DNA of 64,000 nucleotides from Bifiguratus adelaidae (lineage: Eukaryota > Mucoromycota > Endogonomycetes > Endogonales): positions 216,143-280,142 of the forward strand of contig MVBO01000003.1 of assembly GCA_002261195.1 (NCBI GenBank), read 5' to 3'. Shown here one piece after another: positions 44,592-56,624 of the stretch; the stretch's first letter is position 1, and each line of letters opens with the position of its first letter. Both the position numbers and the translations under genes were made by a program. Under the pieces are notes generated by a model. It was given only the letters and a program-made list of their open reading frames with translations. It did not search any database and had not been told where the DNA came from.

Positions 44592-45369
44592 TCAAGCCCA
44601 TGCGATAAACGCTAATCCCACTACTCCCATGGCCAATGTAGCCGCGATGCTGCGGAGGCACGTGGCTTCGTTCGGGTATTGACCTATGGCTGGAATAGCC
44701 AAGTGGCCTGCGCTATCGGTTGGATAAGCTGCAGTGGCATAGTGTTGGTCATTGGAGGAAGGATAGGCCTCGTTCGAGTTAATGGCAGGAGCAGAGTTAC
44801 CATGACCTTGAGGAGTTGATTTCGGTTGGACTATGCGAGATACCGAACTGGATGAGGTGATCGCCGATACGGGAACGGACGCTGGGTTAACTACGGAGCT
44901 CGGCGTTGTAATGGATGAAATCATGCTAGTTGATCCGGCTGGCATCACAGCGGTAGCACTGAGGCCAACATTAGGGTGCGTCGCTGGCTGTTGATTTGAT
45001 AGTGGTTGCTGTTGTGGGTATTGAGGAGTTACAGAGGTCGCTGACGCTTGGGCCGTAGAAGGCTTGGTCTCTGCGGGTAGTAAAATCGCTGGTGCAGACG
45101 TAGTCGGAATCAAGGTTGTCGGTAAAGGCGAATTCAATGAAGCATTTACGACCGCAGGTGTAGAAGTCGCCCCTGCCGAGGTATTAGACATCAAGGCGGC
45201 GGCAGAGATTTCGCTGTTCTGCGCAGCAGCGGGAACAGAAACAGCTGGAATTTGTGACTGATGCAGTTATTTTAGCACCTCGTCAATACTCGGCTTGACT
45301 TGCCTGTATGCCAGCGATCCAGAACGTGGTGTGCAAGGCAACTATGGCCAAGATGGGAGGGACTTTCAT
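44592..45369 (-). CDS. Ser/Thr/Pro-rich secreted protein with GPI-type tail
   Basis: Two exons (45304-45369, 44592-45257) encode 243 residues. Exon 1 is almost exactly a signal peptide (MKVPPILAIVAL...IAGIQ). The body is low-complexity Ser, Thr, Pro, Ala and Gln, likely O-glycosylated, and the C-terminus (SIAATLAMGVVGLAFIAWA) is a hydrophobic tail of the GPI-attachment kind. The intron (45258-45303, 46 nt) has a GC donor, CAG|gcaagt; using the nearby GT shifts the frame into an early stop, so GC-AG is the only splice joining signal peptide and body. No family is recognisable, and such proteins evolve fast. Role is inferred as cell-wall or surface coat. Confidence 0.75.
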
Positions 45370-45672
45370 ATTGTCAGTATGAGAACTGGAAAGCAAGAAG
45401 AAGAGCAATCCTTTGCCTGTAGCGCGCATCCAGGTCGACCTCGGAATATCCATCGCTTTGGAAATGTGGGAAGTTGTTTTTTTGGCTTGGGCCTCATTGC
45501 AATGGCAACAAACAATGGGCATTAACAATTTCCATTTTGGGCGACCCCTTACCCACTATGGGATGGACATCGGCAGTGAAACCTCAAACGCTTGAACGTT
45601 GTATTACTCGATAAGCGATAGACATGGAAAGCAGATTCTATACAAGATAAAGGGAATGAGAAGCGAGCTAAT
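45370..45672. other. Intergenic between two minus-strand genes
   Basis: About 300 bp holding the promoter of the Ser/Thr-rich protein gene and the 3' end of the ATP-citrate lyase gene. Open frames here have no supporting similarity or splice context. Confidence 0.5.
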
Positions 45673-48600
45673 CTAAGCTTTGTTGGCAGAGACGTTGACC
45701 CGGACATTGACACGGCGAGGATCCAATGTCTCAGGGTTCATGGAAGGTAGGAGGTAGGAAATGTCGTCCCAGGGATGTCTGTACAAGCCTTGCTTCAATC
45801 TCTTTTGATCGAGGTAGTGACCGATGAAACCGCAGGAACGACCGAGGACGAATAGACCGTTGAGAGCACCAATCTTCATGTACTCGTCGACTTCCTCGCG
45901 GGTGAAAGCGCCGCATTCACGAAGCAAGTCCACAAAGCAGACAGCGATACAGCCATCGACGTTGAGGATGAGGTTGTCCTTCTTGCTAGTCGTGATCTCT
46001 TCCGTGGCAAGAGCATAGTTGAGAAGAGGCGTGCTCTCAAAGTTCTTCTTGGCGAACTCCTTGACAATCTCGACTCGCAAATCAGGGTTGTTTCGCGACT
46101 TGATCTTGTGTCCAATACCAGGGATAAGCTTGTTGGCCTTTCTCTGTTGGTTGACGAATTCGCGAGGTGTCAAACCAGAATCATAAGCGTTGGTGAAAGT
46201 GGTAGCCGCACCATCAAGAGCTCCACCGAAGCGCTCACCAATAGTCAAGAGACCGGTAACGAGGGAGGAGATCAAGTCTTTGCCAGCACGAGCGGTAATG
46301 ATAGTGTTCATGGCACCAGAGACGGCAGGACCGTGATCAGCAGTGAGCATGAGAACCATCTCAATGAATCTGCAGGCATAGTCGGGAAGACGACGCTTGA
46401 ACCACAAAAGAGACAAGACCCCACCGATGCCAATGTTCTCCTTGAAGACTTCAGAGATCCTCATGCCAGCGTACAACAACTCTTGGCCACGATCATCGGT
46501 GATGGTGGACACAAAGTTGGCAGGCTTGCGGACAAGACCCAATTCTTGAGCCCAGGCGTAATCAATAGGAATCTTGGGTACTTCGGGTTCGGGCATTGGG
46601 ACGATGGTACCAGCCTTGACGAGTTGCTCATAGGTCTGAACCAAGGCACTGGGCATCTTCTCGAAGGTCTCAGGGACAATGATACCGGCGGCGCGCATAG
46701 CTTGGTTCTTGGCGTCAGCAGTCTCAAGGTCAGAGTTGGCCAGGGCACCGGCGTGGCCGAATTGAACGTCAGTAGTGAACATCTTGGCGCAAGTACCGAT
46801 ACACCAGGCAACAACGGGCTTCTTGATGGTGCCGTTGCGGACAGCCTCGATCACGCGGTATTCCTCAACACCACCAACTTCACCAAGAAGTACAAGCATC
46901 TTACACTTGGGATCATTCTCATAGCGGAGAAGGTGATCGATAAAAGTTGATCCAGGGTAACGGTCACCGCCAATAGCGACACCTTCGTAGACGCCGTCGG
47001 TAGTTCTGGAGATGATGTTATTGAGTTCGTTAGACATACCACCGGACTTGGAGACGTAGGCAACGGAACCAGGGCGGTAAAGCTTGGAGGTAACAATGTT
47101 GTCCATCATACCGCCAGTGTTACCAATCTTGAAGCAGCCAGGCTTGATGCCACCCACGGTAGCAGGACCAATGATCAAAACATCCTTAGCCTTGGCTTCA
47201 TGGAGGATCTGGCGAGCACGGCGCTCCGGAACACCTTCGGCAATGATGGCAATGGTCTTGATCTGGTTGGAGTACTCCATGAGCTCGCGAGTGGATTCGT
47301 AGACGGAACGGCAGGAAGCAAAGTTGACAACGGTGTCAACCTCGGGGAACTTCTCGGTGGCCTCCTTCAAAGAGGTGAACACGGGAATCAAAGTCTCCTT
47401 GGTACCCCAGTAGAATTTTTGGACATGAGAACCGCCGAAGGGGTAGACCATGGCGGCAACCGAAGGAGTCTCACGCTCGCACATGAAATCAAAGTCGAGC
47501 ATACCTTGAACGGCACGAGGTTGCATACCGTACACAAAGGCGCGGGTCTTGTTGGTGAAGGGAGCAAACCATTCGTGTTTGGCAGCGCCGTCTTCGCTGT
47601 TGAAGTAGGTCATGCGCTCATTGGGTGAAGCAGGAGCGGATTCCTCGGCGACGGGAGTGGCAGCTCCATTGACGCCATTAGATCTGGGAGTGCTACTTCG
47701 AGTGCCGAAGAGTGAATCGTGGATGGAGTTGCCAGTTCTAGCGATAGCAGAACCGTTGGCAACAGATTCATCAGAAGGCTTGCCGAGAAGGGCAAGAGGT
47801 ACAATCTCGGTAATGTGAACCTCAGGACCATAGACTTGAATCTCCACTCCGAGGGTTTCTCCGAGTTGACGCATGGCGCGAAGACCTTCTTGGTAATTGG
47901 GTCCACCACGACGAATGAAGATGCGAATGTTGTGGTTGATCAAAGGAGCCTTGTATTCCTTGAGAGCACGAATGATACCCTTGAAGGTGGTAGCAACGTT
48001 GGTGAAGTTAGCAATACCACCACCAATGATAAGGACCTTGCCCTTGGGGTTGACCGGACCGCGTGTCATCAAATCGAGGATGGTCTTTGCGTATTCGTAG
48101 GTTTGGTTCTCGGTAGGAGCACCAGAGTACTCACCATAGTTGGCAAGTTCATTAGCGAAGCCAAGGGCAGCAATGGCATCAGAGTAGGCGACGGAAGCAC
48201 CACCACCAGCGACCATGGTCCAGACGCGGCCATCCTTGTTGAGAACAGTCAGCTTGAGGGAAGCACCAGTCTTGGCGTCGAGTTCAGAGATATAAGCTTC
48301 CTCGCGGGTCAATTCACGTCCAAATGGAGCAGGGAATTCCATTGGGGGACCAACGTCCACAGATTGAGTTGTGCTCTTGGTCAAGACGTTGCCTTCAATG
48401 CTGCTTGGAGCGCGAGCAATAGCCCACTTGGGACCAGCTTCGAACTCGGCAGTTTGATCAAGTTTGGCAGCCAAATCAAGATAGTATACTTGAGCATCCT
48501 TGCCGTCGACGGGATCAGTTACCACCAAGGGATTGATCTCGAGATAGGTGAAGTGCAGATCAACGTACACGGAGTAGAGGCGGCTGATGAAATCAACCAA

Positions 48601-49648
48601 AACGTCTTGCTTGAAGGCAGGCACGTCCTTGAGAAGCTCAGCCTTGATGGTCTCGGCGCTAGGGAATTGCTCATCGACCTTGACAAGCAATTTGAGAGCC
48701 TTTGCGTCCACATCACCAACCTCAACACCACCTTCGTGAGTGAACAGAATATAGTCACCCTCACGGACAGAATTGATGTTGATGTAATATTCAGTGTTGG
48801 CAGGATGAGGCACAAATGGCTCGACGAGGAATGTCTTGATCACACCAGCCGTCTTCTCAACCTGTGCTTATGTCAGTCCGCGGCCAGTAAAGTTGGGGTG
48901 ACCATAAAAGGCAACTCCGGCGAATCGCTCAAAATTGACTTTCCGAAATTGGGGCACTTGGCCTTCGGTGGAGGTGCCCGAGCCTCGCCATGATGGGCAT
49001 ACAGAACGTCCTGTATGCGCGCATCAGGCCCGCCGGGAAGTTGTCCCAGCATGCTTATATGGATATGCAAGAGTTGATCACATAACCAAATCCTGCTTAG
49101 CCATAACCCCTAAAATGGAGATTGGAACGCGAGTAAGGCAAATACGGGTACACAAAGGACAAAGGCCAGTGTGCCTCGTCCACACCCTAAGCGCGTCGGT
49201 TTTGCCGCTCACCATCGTCTCCGCCCATATACATGCACCTGACCGCTCAAATGTCCCAAAACCCAAGCCGAACGCCAAGCCGAAACCCAAAGCTTACCTG
49301 AATCTCCTTGCCAGCACGTTCTTCGATCCACTTTCGGGCATCCTTCCAGTCAGCATTCAACAAGAGAAGACCGCTCTTGCCACGGCGCTTTATCAGTTGG
49401 TCAGGCTTGGCGACCAGTTTTGTGGAGAGAAGCCAAGGGTGAGTCTGTTCCAGAGTATCCAATTGTTGTTTGAGTTGCAGATCAAACTCCCGTTGCGCGG
49501 TGGTATCAACAGCAATGTGCGCTAGCTTGGTAGCCGGTGGAACGAATTTTGAAGCGGAAGGAGAAGACGTAGAGAGAGAAGGTGAACGAAGAAGCCAATG
49601 GGCAAGCAAGAGCTTTCCATCGTATTCTCTGATTGCTTTTGCGGACAT
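45673..49648 (-). CDS. ACLY: ATP-citrate lyase, single-chain form
   Basis: Two exons (49298-49648, 45673-48861) encode 1179 residues in animal ACLY order. The N-terminal half has ATP-grasp features ([44 protein letters not shown]) and a citrate-binding part. A Ser/Pro-rich linker follows. The second half contains a CoA-binding domain, the phosphohistidine loop QFGHAGA, and the citrate-synthase-like C-terminus ending near [14 protein letters not shown]. It makes cytosolic acetyl-CoA and oxaloacetate from citrate, feeding lipid synthesis and protein acetylation. Pezizomycotina split this into two genes, so the fused form is informative about lineage. The only intron is 436 nt, far longer than others here. 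Codon use is biased toward C-ending codons, consistent with high expression. Confidence 0.97.
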
Positions 49649-49742
49649 GATGTGAGCTGCAGGAGGAAATTAAGCGTATGCAGCAAAAAATGTAAGTGAA
49701 AGAAGAGAGAAGAGAGATAGAGTGGAGCAGATAACGAGAGAG

Positions 49743-49750
49743 TTTATATA
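49743..49750 (-). promoter_or_regulatory. TATA-like element of ATP-citrate lyase
   Basis: On the minus strand TATATAAA lies about 95 bp upstream of the start at 49648, followed by a pyrimidine-rich leader (complement of the purine tract at about 49696-49740). Confidence 0.5.
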
Positions 49751-49878
49751 CCACTCCGACAAAGGTCCTGATATAGGTGCATTTGTTGGGTGGGGTGGCT
49801 TTCACCAACGAACCCAAAATGTACATTCCGCGGACTTAATTCATTAAGAAAATCCCCAATCGCTTATTGGGTTGCCTT

Positions 49879-51411
49879 TTACGATCCTAATAATACAGCA
49901 GCTGTTCTCGTCTTGCCATTGGTGACGGCTACCTGTCCACCTTCTAATCCTATATCATCGCCTAACGTTGGCGCTACATCCTCACCACAGACTCCTTCCC
50001 ACCATTCAATTAATGCTCGGCGGACAAGGCGTTGTGTGGTTGGATTGACAGGTTTCCAAGGTCTCGAGGGAAGCATGGTAAGGAGAAGGGTATGGATGGA
50101 GGTCCGCTTGTAGGAGTTGTGCCGGAGCTGGGTATTGACAAGCAGTGGAGTCAGCACGCGTAAGAAGGTGTGCCGCAGCTGGTGGGGGGTAAGGTTGAGC
50201 AACTACAAGTGAAAATAGTGGAGATGATCTACTTACAGCCTCGTTTTCATCGCCGAGATCACAAAGCTCTCGCAAGATCACATCCACGAGAACACAGAGA
50301 TCGTTAGTGTAGAAATATTCGTAAGATTCGGGAGTGGTGAAAATGAGGTATAAGAGCTTGAGGATGAGGAGTTGAACACATGGATCAGCTTTGATTAAAA
50401 GCTTGTTAGTCGTATGTGATCCAAGCCTATCATTCCGTGACTCACTGGTACGGTTGAGCATAAAGATAAGATTCCCTCCAAAGGTCTTTGCGGTTCCCAT
50501 TCGTGCGATCAACACTTCCATGACATTGTTTTTGATGACGGATTGCTCGGCACCCTCCTTCTCGGCTGCTGCTCGCTGTCCCGTTTGCAACATCATGAAT
50601 TGCTCGTTCACAGCCAAGATAAGTCTGATGATGGTATAGTTGAAGGCTTCGTCCGTGTCATCGCACGTCTTTTCCACTACATCCAGGAGATAGGAGATGA
50701 AGGTCACGTTGAACGTTTCTGCCAGACCGCTATGAGCCATCATTGAACGCGTTCGCATGAGACTTACCCAAGTCTTGTCCATCTAATCGACATACTCTAC
50801 AGATCTCAAACAACAAGCTTGCCATCGCCATCACACAACGTTCTCCTCCAAGGAAATTGGCAATCTCGTATTTGAGTTTGGCAACCAATTCGTTGCTCTG
50901 CTTCGCAGGCGGAACTCCATTTTTGGATTTGTCCTTTGTGTTGCTTGATACACTCACAATATACTTGAGAACGCCAATATCGTCTTTTCCGGCGAAGAGT
51001 AGAATGCAATAGATGACGTAAAGATCTCGAGGATTGGAGGTTTTTAGAGCTCGTTGTCGTATGAGTGCCTGTACAATGTAGGTATGATAATTGATATATA
51101 CTGTAGCGTCGAGGAGTTTGTAAATGGCATGAGCTAAATCATTGGTATCGCAAAGGTATTCATCTAAGGAAGCAGCGTCAGTTCCCTCTTCATAGCACTT
51201 CATGTAGCTACTTGACGGCGCACAAAGTCGCATTAAGACAGCTTGAAAGAGGAAGCCTACCTTGAAAGCTGGTGAGAAAACCTACAAACGTATCTATGAT
51301 CGGGATTACGTCCGCTTCTTGGGTGATTGAGTCGCTAGCGGAGAGAACTTCGTCTAGTTCGGCGTAAAACTCGTACTTTGAGTCAAAGTGGTACACTATG
51401 CCGTGATCCAT
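49879..51411 (-). CDS. LDB17: LDB17/SPIN90-family actin regulator
   Basis: Five exons (51261-51411, 50768-51187, 50446-50718, 50237-50388, 49879-50202) encode 439 residues, all predicted helical (armadillo-like). Family strings include NYTIIRLILAVNEQFMML, LLILKLLYLIFTTPESYEYFYTNDLCVLVDVI and HTFLRVLTPLL near the C-terminus. SPIN90 and its fungal homologues (Ldb17, Dip1) activate Arp2/3 without a pre-existing filament, seeding the first actin filaments at endocytic patches. The usual Pro-rich C-terminal extension of yeast Ldb17 is missing. The start region is short but begins at a clear ATG. It lies in the same window as RVS161 and a Rho3 gene, which act on the same cortical machinery, but they are not clustered. 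Confidence 0.88.
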
Positions 51412-52100
51412 CGCCGTTCACAGGTGGTAAACAGGTGTAGGCGAATAAATGAGATGGAAGGATGGGCGCCGGCAAGTCGGCCCACTGTTTCACAGCGGTC
51501 GTGACGGAATTCCAACTTGACTTGCAGGAAACACCCTCTTTGTTGTGCGTTGCGCAGTCTGAAGCCTGAGCAGTATAGGCAAGTGGGACAAGATGCGCGA
51601 AGTGGTTATCCGCAGACAGCAATGGATCTTTTTAGGCAAGGTATGTGACGGTCATACGCCTACCTTCCTCTTTCGATTCTGTTCCGCGAGGCCAAGATTC
51701 TCGTTCGTCGGAAGCTCGTTTTGAGGTAATACACGTCAATGCGTCTCGCCTTGCTCTATATTCCAGGAGCAATTCTGCTCAGTCTCAAGAGTGTTGCCCT
51801 CGCGGATTTCTTTCAGCGATTCCCGATTTCATTATTGTCTACTGTGCATCTAAATTGAGCATGTTGAGAATTGAGTTAATTGATGCATTGAAGCATGATC
51901 ATGTTCAAGCGCAATGTTTACGCTTCAAGACAAAAGGCGCGCATGAGTATGCAGGACAGGAATTGAATAATTGTGCCAAGGATAGTCTTCGTTTTCGCCG
52001 ATATTATCTCCTCTGTTCATTCGCATATGGTTGACACCACACACACTGCTAACTTCGGCCTTTGCCTAATAACACCTGCTATCCAATCATGAAACACGAG
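51412..52100. other. Intergenic, no supported gene
   Basis: About 690 bp between the LDB17 start and the 3' end of the F-box gene. The longest plus-strand frame (51645-52034, 129 codons) matches no family I recognise and its composition is not convincing. The region should include the LDB17 promoter. Confidence 0.4.
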
Positions 52101-54182
52101 TTAACCTGTATACCATCTTCGCAACCGGTCCATGGCTCGCACACCAACGATTCGACACGGTACAGCACTGTTGGAATTCTTGTATGCTGAACCTTGGCCT
52201 AGGGAGGCATATTGTGCAATTGAGGTCAGTAAGGTATCTGGATGCATTGGCAAGTGTTGGATAGAAGGAGTGAATGCGCCAGTTGCTGCTAGATGTGGGC
52301 TAGCGGGTTCGGAAGTGTGATGGACTACCGCGGTTAGCGCAGAAGGTGGCGTTGTGTTCTCTGGCGTTGGTGGTTCTGCGTGCTGAATTGTACTTCGGCT
52401 CAAGATACCGATAAAATGTTGCCAATAATTAGACCTATGCGGTTCCGCTTGATGAGTGTTTTCTGTCGGAAGTTGTACATGATCAGTTTGCGGAGCAGTC
52501 ATCGGCGCCAACATCTCCGGTGGGCCACGCATTACACTGTTATATAGGAGCGCTGGTCGCCTTGTAGGTACGCGAGGCGGAATGGTAATAAAAAGGCCAC
52601 CACCTTGCAGATCAAGGTCTTGCAGAGATGAAAAACTACGCGCCAGCTCCACAATCAGCGGGAGAGACAGTTGCGGATTGAAAGCCAACTTCACAGTCAG
52701 AACGTTTTGAAATGGTTGCGATGCCGATTTGTCCGCTACGAACCCAGAGTCGATGCTGCCGCAAAGCAGTCGCAGACCATGGTCACCAATCGATCGACAA
52801 TCAGAAAAGTCGATGTATTCGAGAGCGTGCGCACACGGCGCATGCCTCAGCATCCCAAGACATTCGTTCTCGAGATGTGAAGCATGAGGCAGTGCCAGAT
52901 GTCGCAGCTGTTGCAGTGAATTGAGAAGTAGTTTAAAGGTCGTGGTCGTCAAAACTTCACAACATCCAAGGTGCAAGCATGTCAGACCGCGCAACTTCTT
53001 CGCGATGCCTGAAATATGCTCGACGGCGAGATAGTTCGCGTCATGTATGATTAAGGACGAGAGAGTGAGTGGAATTGTGTTAATGAGTTTCGCAAAGTTC
53101 GTACATAACCTAGGCGACTTGTCGGAGGTTGGTGGTGGGATGGTGCATTCAAAGGTCTGCAACTTCGAGTTCATATGTGCCGTAGAACTAGGCTCGCTAA
53201 CAAGCTCATTTCCGATTCGAATCAGTCCCTCACGACTTAAGAATTTGATGTCTGACGCCTGGAATGATCGCCATCGCCGAGAGTGGGCTAGTTCCAAAAG
53301 AGCTTCCTCACTGACTCGCCTACATCCGGAGATATCAATATCTTCCAGAGTGACGCAGCGTCCCGCAATATGCCGAATACCGTTATCAGTGATGAGACTA
53401 CTGCGCCGTATACTTAGTCTCTTGAGTCTTCCACCCGATAAATGTGACAGAATTTCAAGAAAAGTGTTGGTCAAATGACGACAGTCCTGCAGATCGATGT
53501 ACTGTAAACTGTTGGTGTGAGCCGTCAAGAAAAGAAGTAGAGGAGCCTCACGTAAGTGATTTCCGCAAGGTAGAGAGAACGAGATGAGGTTAGGAAACAT
53601 TGGATGAACGTCTTCACTGCAATCGCTTGTGGCCAGCGAGCAAAGCACAGTATCTGTCACCAGAAGTGAGATTGGAGAGGTAAGGGTGTCATCGGCACTG
53701 ATGGGTGTTTCGAAGGACAAGTGCCGAGTATGGAAGCGTCCTTGATAACCCGCATGTTGGCCAATGGGTGCTGCTATTTTGAGGTCGAACGAAGGTTCAT
53801 ATGTGGGTACAGCTATGGCAAGAGCTCTCAAGAACGACGCGAAGGATGAGAGAGACAAGAATTCGGGTGCATGCCAAAGATGGCGAACAGCGCACTCATA
53901 CCCTACAACAGAGAGTTAGCTATGATTGTTCGGCACTTTCCGGCATTCGTAGTACAAACATTGTCTGTTCACACGAGCACAAGCCGAGAGCGCTGCACGG
54001 CCGTCAACTTCTTCTTGCGTAAAGTAAGCGTGCGCCGAAACTCTTGTACCATCTTCAAGCGTTCTTCGTGTGCACAGATAGCAGAAAATATGATCGAGGA
54101 GCTCGGAAGGCAAAGTACAAGACTCTGGCGCGAATTCTCTCATAATGCGGGATTTGGGTGGCAAAACAGCGGAAACGTGCAT
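52101..54182 (-). CDS. F-box and leucine-rich-repeat protein
   Basis: Two exons (53960-54182, 52101-53902) encode 674 residues. The F-box starts at LPSELLDHIFCYL and ends with ACARVNRQWYECAVRHLW, which is produced only by splicing 53903-53959. The middle contains cysteine-containing LRRs of the AMN1/Skp2 kind: LQYIDLQDCRHLT, LEDIDISGCRRVS, LTCLHLGCCEVLT and LEYIDFSDCRSIG. A long Pro/Ser/Thr-rich tail of about 150 residues follows. F-box/LRR proteins bring substrates to SCF ubiquitin ligases through Skp1; the substrate here is unknown. The F-box contains a 25-residue insertion between its helices (around SAHAYFTQEEVDG). Confidence 0.88.
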
Positions 54183-54491
54183 GGCAATTGCCTCCGCGTT
54201 GTACCAAGCTGACCTGATTGCAAAATATGCTTTCCTTGAGCTATATGATACGTATATCGATGAGCATTGACTGTCTCACAGGTCAAAAAGCTAGGCGCCA
54301 AATGTGTCAATGGCAGCTCGAAAAGCCTTGTGCGACGAGATCAGCGTGACTGCCTTAAATTGACAATTAATTCATAATGAAATAGAACGTCGCACTTCAA
54401 AAAGAACGTTGGGAACGGCTGAGCGCGAAGCAGCTCTTTCTCTGCTTCTAATCATCCACGCAGGCTTTGTTCGCGTATGTAGGATAGATTT
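54183..54491. other. Divergent intergenic region
   Basis: 309 bp between the F-box gene (minus) and a small unknown gene (plus). AT-rich around 54350-54390; nothing else notable. Confidence 0.5.
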
Positions 54492-54992
54492 ATGGAAGAT
54501 ACATCGAGCAAATCACGCAAAAGAGATTCATTGGAGAAAATGGCCAAAGCGCCACGAGAATATGTACGTCGATTGTCCCTATCTCGGCCAAAGAACGACG
54601 CAAGGGATGCGAACAAGTCAGTGACGCCATCGGACAAAGCCAAATCAACCGATACGAACGTCGCCTCTTCCAACACCGACAACCTACCCTCGATTGTCTT
54701 ATCCAGAATGCCAAGCGACTTGCCGCTCACTGATGTGAATCCTAATGATGTGTATCAAACATCAGTCCTTTTTGAGCCAAAATCGGAAAAGTCGAGTTCA
54801 TGGTCATGGTTTTCGACACCCAAGTATGCGTTTAATCGAATAGTATCCTGGTGGAATGAGCTGTTCTCCGCAGCTTCCCCACCGCTGGCAACAACAGTTC
54901 CCTCAGAATCAACAAGGCGCACCTCGAATGAGATAAGTCCCGGCTTGGCGGGTTCTCCACTAGCACGAAAAGGACGAAGACGAAGCTCTTAA
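54492..54992 (+). CDS. Small Ser-rich basic protein of unknown function
   Basis: Single exon, 166 residues, with an ATG start and no competing long frame except weak minus-strand shadows. The N-terminus is basic with RREYVRRLSLSRP-like phosphorylation context (KAPREYVRRLSLS), the middle is Ser/Thr/Asp-rich, and a tryptophan-rich amphipathic patch lies near residues 100-123 (WSWFSTPKYAFNRIVSWW). The C-terminus is Arg-rich. It looks largely disordered with one membrane- or partner-binding helix. I recognise no family and cannot exclude that it is not a gene. Confidence 0.45.
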   Translation: MEDTSSKSRKRDSLEKMAKAPREYVRRLSLSRPKNDARDANKSVTPSDKAKSTDTNVASSNTDNLPSIVLSRMPSDLPLTDVNPNDVYQTSVLFEPKSEKSSSWSWFSTPKYAFNRIVSWWNELFSAASPPLATTVPSESTRRTSNEISPGLAGSPLARKGRRRSS

Positions 54993-55171
54993 TGCGTTCA
55001 AAGCAGCAAACCGCTGTCTGTACTTAGAGCCGCAGCTTCATGTTAAATTTCAAGTGCCGTCTGCGCCATGTATTGTAGAAACATACCATCAGCAAATTGT
55101 ACATCATTATCATGCGCAATGCTACAACACGTTCAAGTCAACAAGTAATCATCCTTCTTCTTCATAATCAA

Positions 55172-56413
55172 TTAGCATTCATTGATTAGAGTGAATTGCC
55201 AACCCTATAGATTCACTAAGTCTTGTAACCATCATTCAAATCACTTACAGTTTGATTCGCCATATTGATGACGGCGGGAATCAAGTTTTCTACCACACTT
55301 TTGTACGTCTGTTTATAAATGAATAACAACGCTTTCGGGAAACCAGAATTGAACCCACATCGTGCTGCAAAGCGATATACCCTTTAGAGGAATCCGCCAA
55401 AGCTTTCTTAAACTCTGCGATGGGTGCGCTCATGTCTCCTCCGGCCTCCGCATATTTATAGTCCTCAACATCAATGCTCCACAAGACAATTTGATAGCCA
55501 AGGTCTTTGCAGACTGCGATCACATTGTCATTTACGTTTCCATACGGTGGACGAAAGTCTAGGATGGTTAATATTTGCGGGAGCAATTACTTTGGTAAGC
55601 CTACATTTGATGCTATGCAATGATCAAAGTGGTGAACATATTGACAATCTCATTCAACATTACACTTACTCATTTCCGGTGGCCCTTTTTACTTCTGAAT
55701 GCAGCTTCGTCAATTGCGCTCTTATTCCCTCCACATCCAATTGTGTCAAGTCAACATGAGAGTATGCATGACTTCCAATGGTATGGCCTTCTCTGAGCAT
55801 GCGCTTCAATATCTCATCAACGTCGACTCGTGGCCTTCAGTTTGGTTAGATGGTTTCCAGCAGGCTCTTCGACACTGACTTCCAGTTCTCCCAATTAATG
55901 AAAAAGATTGCATGTATGCCATTAAGCTTGAGAGTGTCCAGTAGCTCCGGGGTGTAATCCGATGGACCGTCTATTAAGGCATCGTGAGCCAGCAAGCTAT
56001 TATTCTGCAATTACTGAGCAAACTACCGTCAAAAGTGAGCGCAATTGTCTTGGATAGATTACAGGATTCAACGACTACGCCAGCCGAAGTAGACCTTTTG
56101 CGCCGTTGTTGCTTGTCAATCGACGCTAATGGGATGTGAGCTTGATTTTGTTTTTGCCAAGATTACGTGCGCAGACTGACCTTTGTCACATTGGACCAGG
56201 TTTTCAGTAAAAGCTGATAAATGAACCTCGTCAGAACGGGCCTGCCTGACTGCAATAAGTCACGAATAATTCTTAACCAATTTTGCTTACCGCATCTTTA
56301 CAAGGACCACCACTATCACGTCTTTGACCGCAATCATTGCTAAACGCTCCGATTACATGAAAAATCGCAAGAAGCCAGCATGTTGATGCGATCAGCAATA
56401 TTCGTCTCCACAT
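55172..56413 (-). CDS. Chitin-deacetylase-like NodB polysaccharide deacetylase
   Basis: Nine exons (56291-56413, 56181-56241, 56027-56125, 55880-55970, 55670-55834, 55605-55612, 55359-55558, 55249-55308, 55172-55204) sum to 840 nt, 279 residues. An N-terminal signal peptide or anchor (ILLIASTCWLLAIFHVIGAF) is followed by the NodB fold. Motif 1 TFDDGPS, motif 2 SHAYSH and motif 3 YFRPPYGN are all intact, as is the QHDTY of motif 5, so metal-binding Asp/His/His and the catalytic residues are present. Fungal relatives remove acetyl groups from chitin to make chitosan in the wall. Exon 6 is only 8 nt (CATCAAAT), and it supplies DIK plus the first base of the Tyr in YFRPPYG; no alternative splice restores that motif. 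Confidence 0.9.
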
Positions 56414-56560
56414 AATATTAATACAATTGCTCGTCCGCTTAATCTGCCTGAATGCGTTACGCCAAAGCTTCCACTGAAATTGTAGAAGGCTGGCCCGAGA
56501 ACTTTCAATTGGTGGGCAGTGCTGTCTGTTGACGTGGGTAAGTATACGAGATGCCGATAT

Positions 56561-56580
56561 CAAGGGAGCAAGGGAGCAAG
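56561..56580. repeat. Tandem 8-bp repeat
   Basis: caagggag occurs twice and a third partial copy follows. Too short to say more than that it is a local duplication. Confidence 0.6.
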
Positions 56581-56600
56581 AGATAGAAAGTAGCCTAGCT

Positions 56601-56624
56601 ATTCTCGCTCATATTCTCGCTCAT
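56601..56624. repeat. Tandem 12-bp repeat
   Basis: attctcgctcat occurs twice in a row upstream of the deacetylase gene. Could be a duplicated binding site, but no known motif is recognised. Confidence 0.6.

Noticed and set aside
46108-48993. Long plus-strand frames of 280 and 424 codons inside ATP-citrate lyase
   Set aside because: They lie antisense to a highly conserved exon with biased codons, show no family resemblance and are typical shadow frames.
51645-52034. 129-codon plus-strand frame, and a short frame at 51594 with possible splicing
   Set aside because: No recognisable similarity and ordinary composition; sits in the region expected to hold the LDB17 promoter.
55340-55375. tRNA T-arm-like sequence (minus strand, around gggttcaattctgg)
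   Set aside because: No A-box or cloverleaf around it, and it coincides with a well-supported exon-intron junction of the deacetylase.
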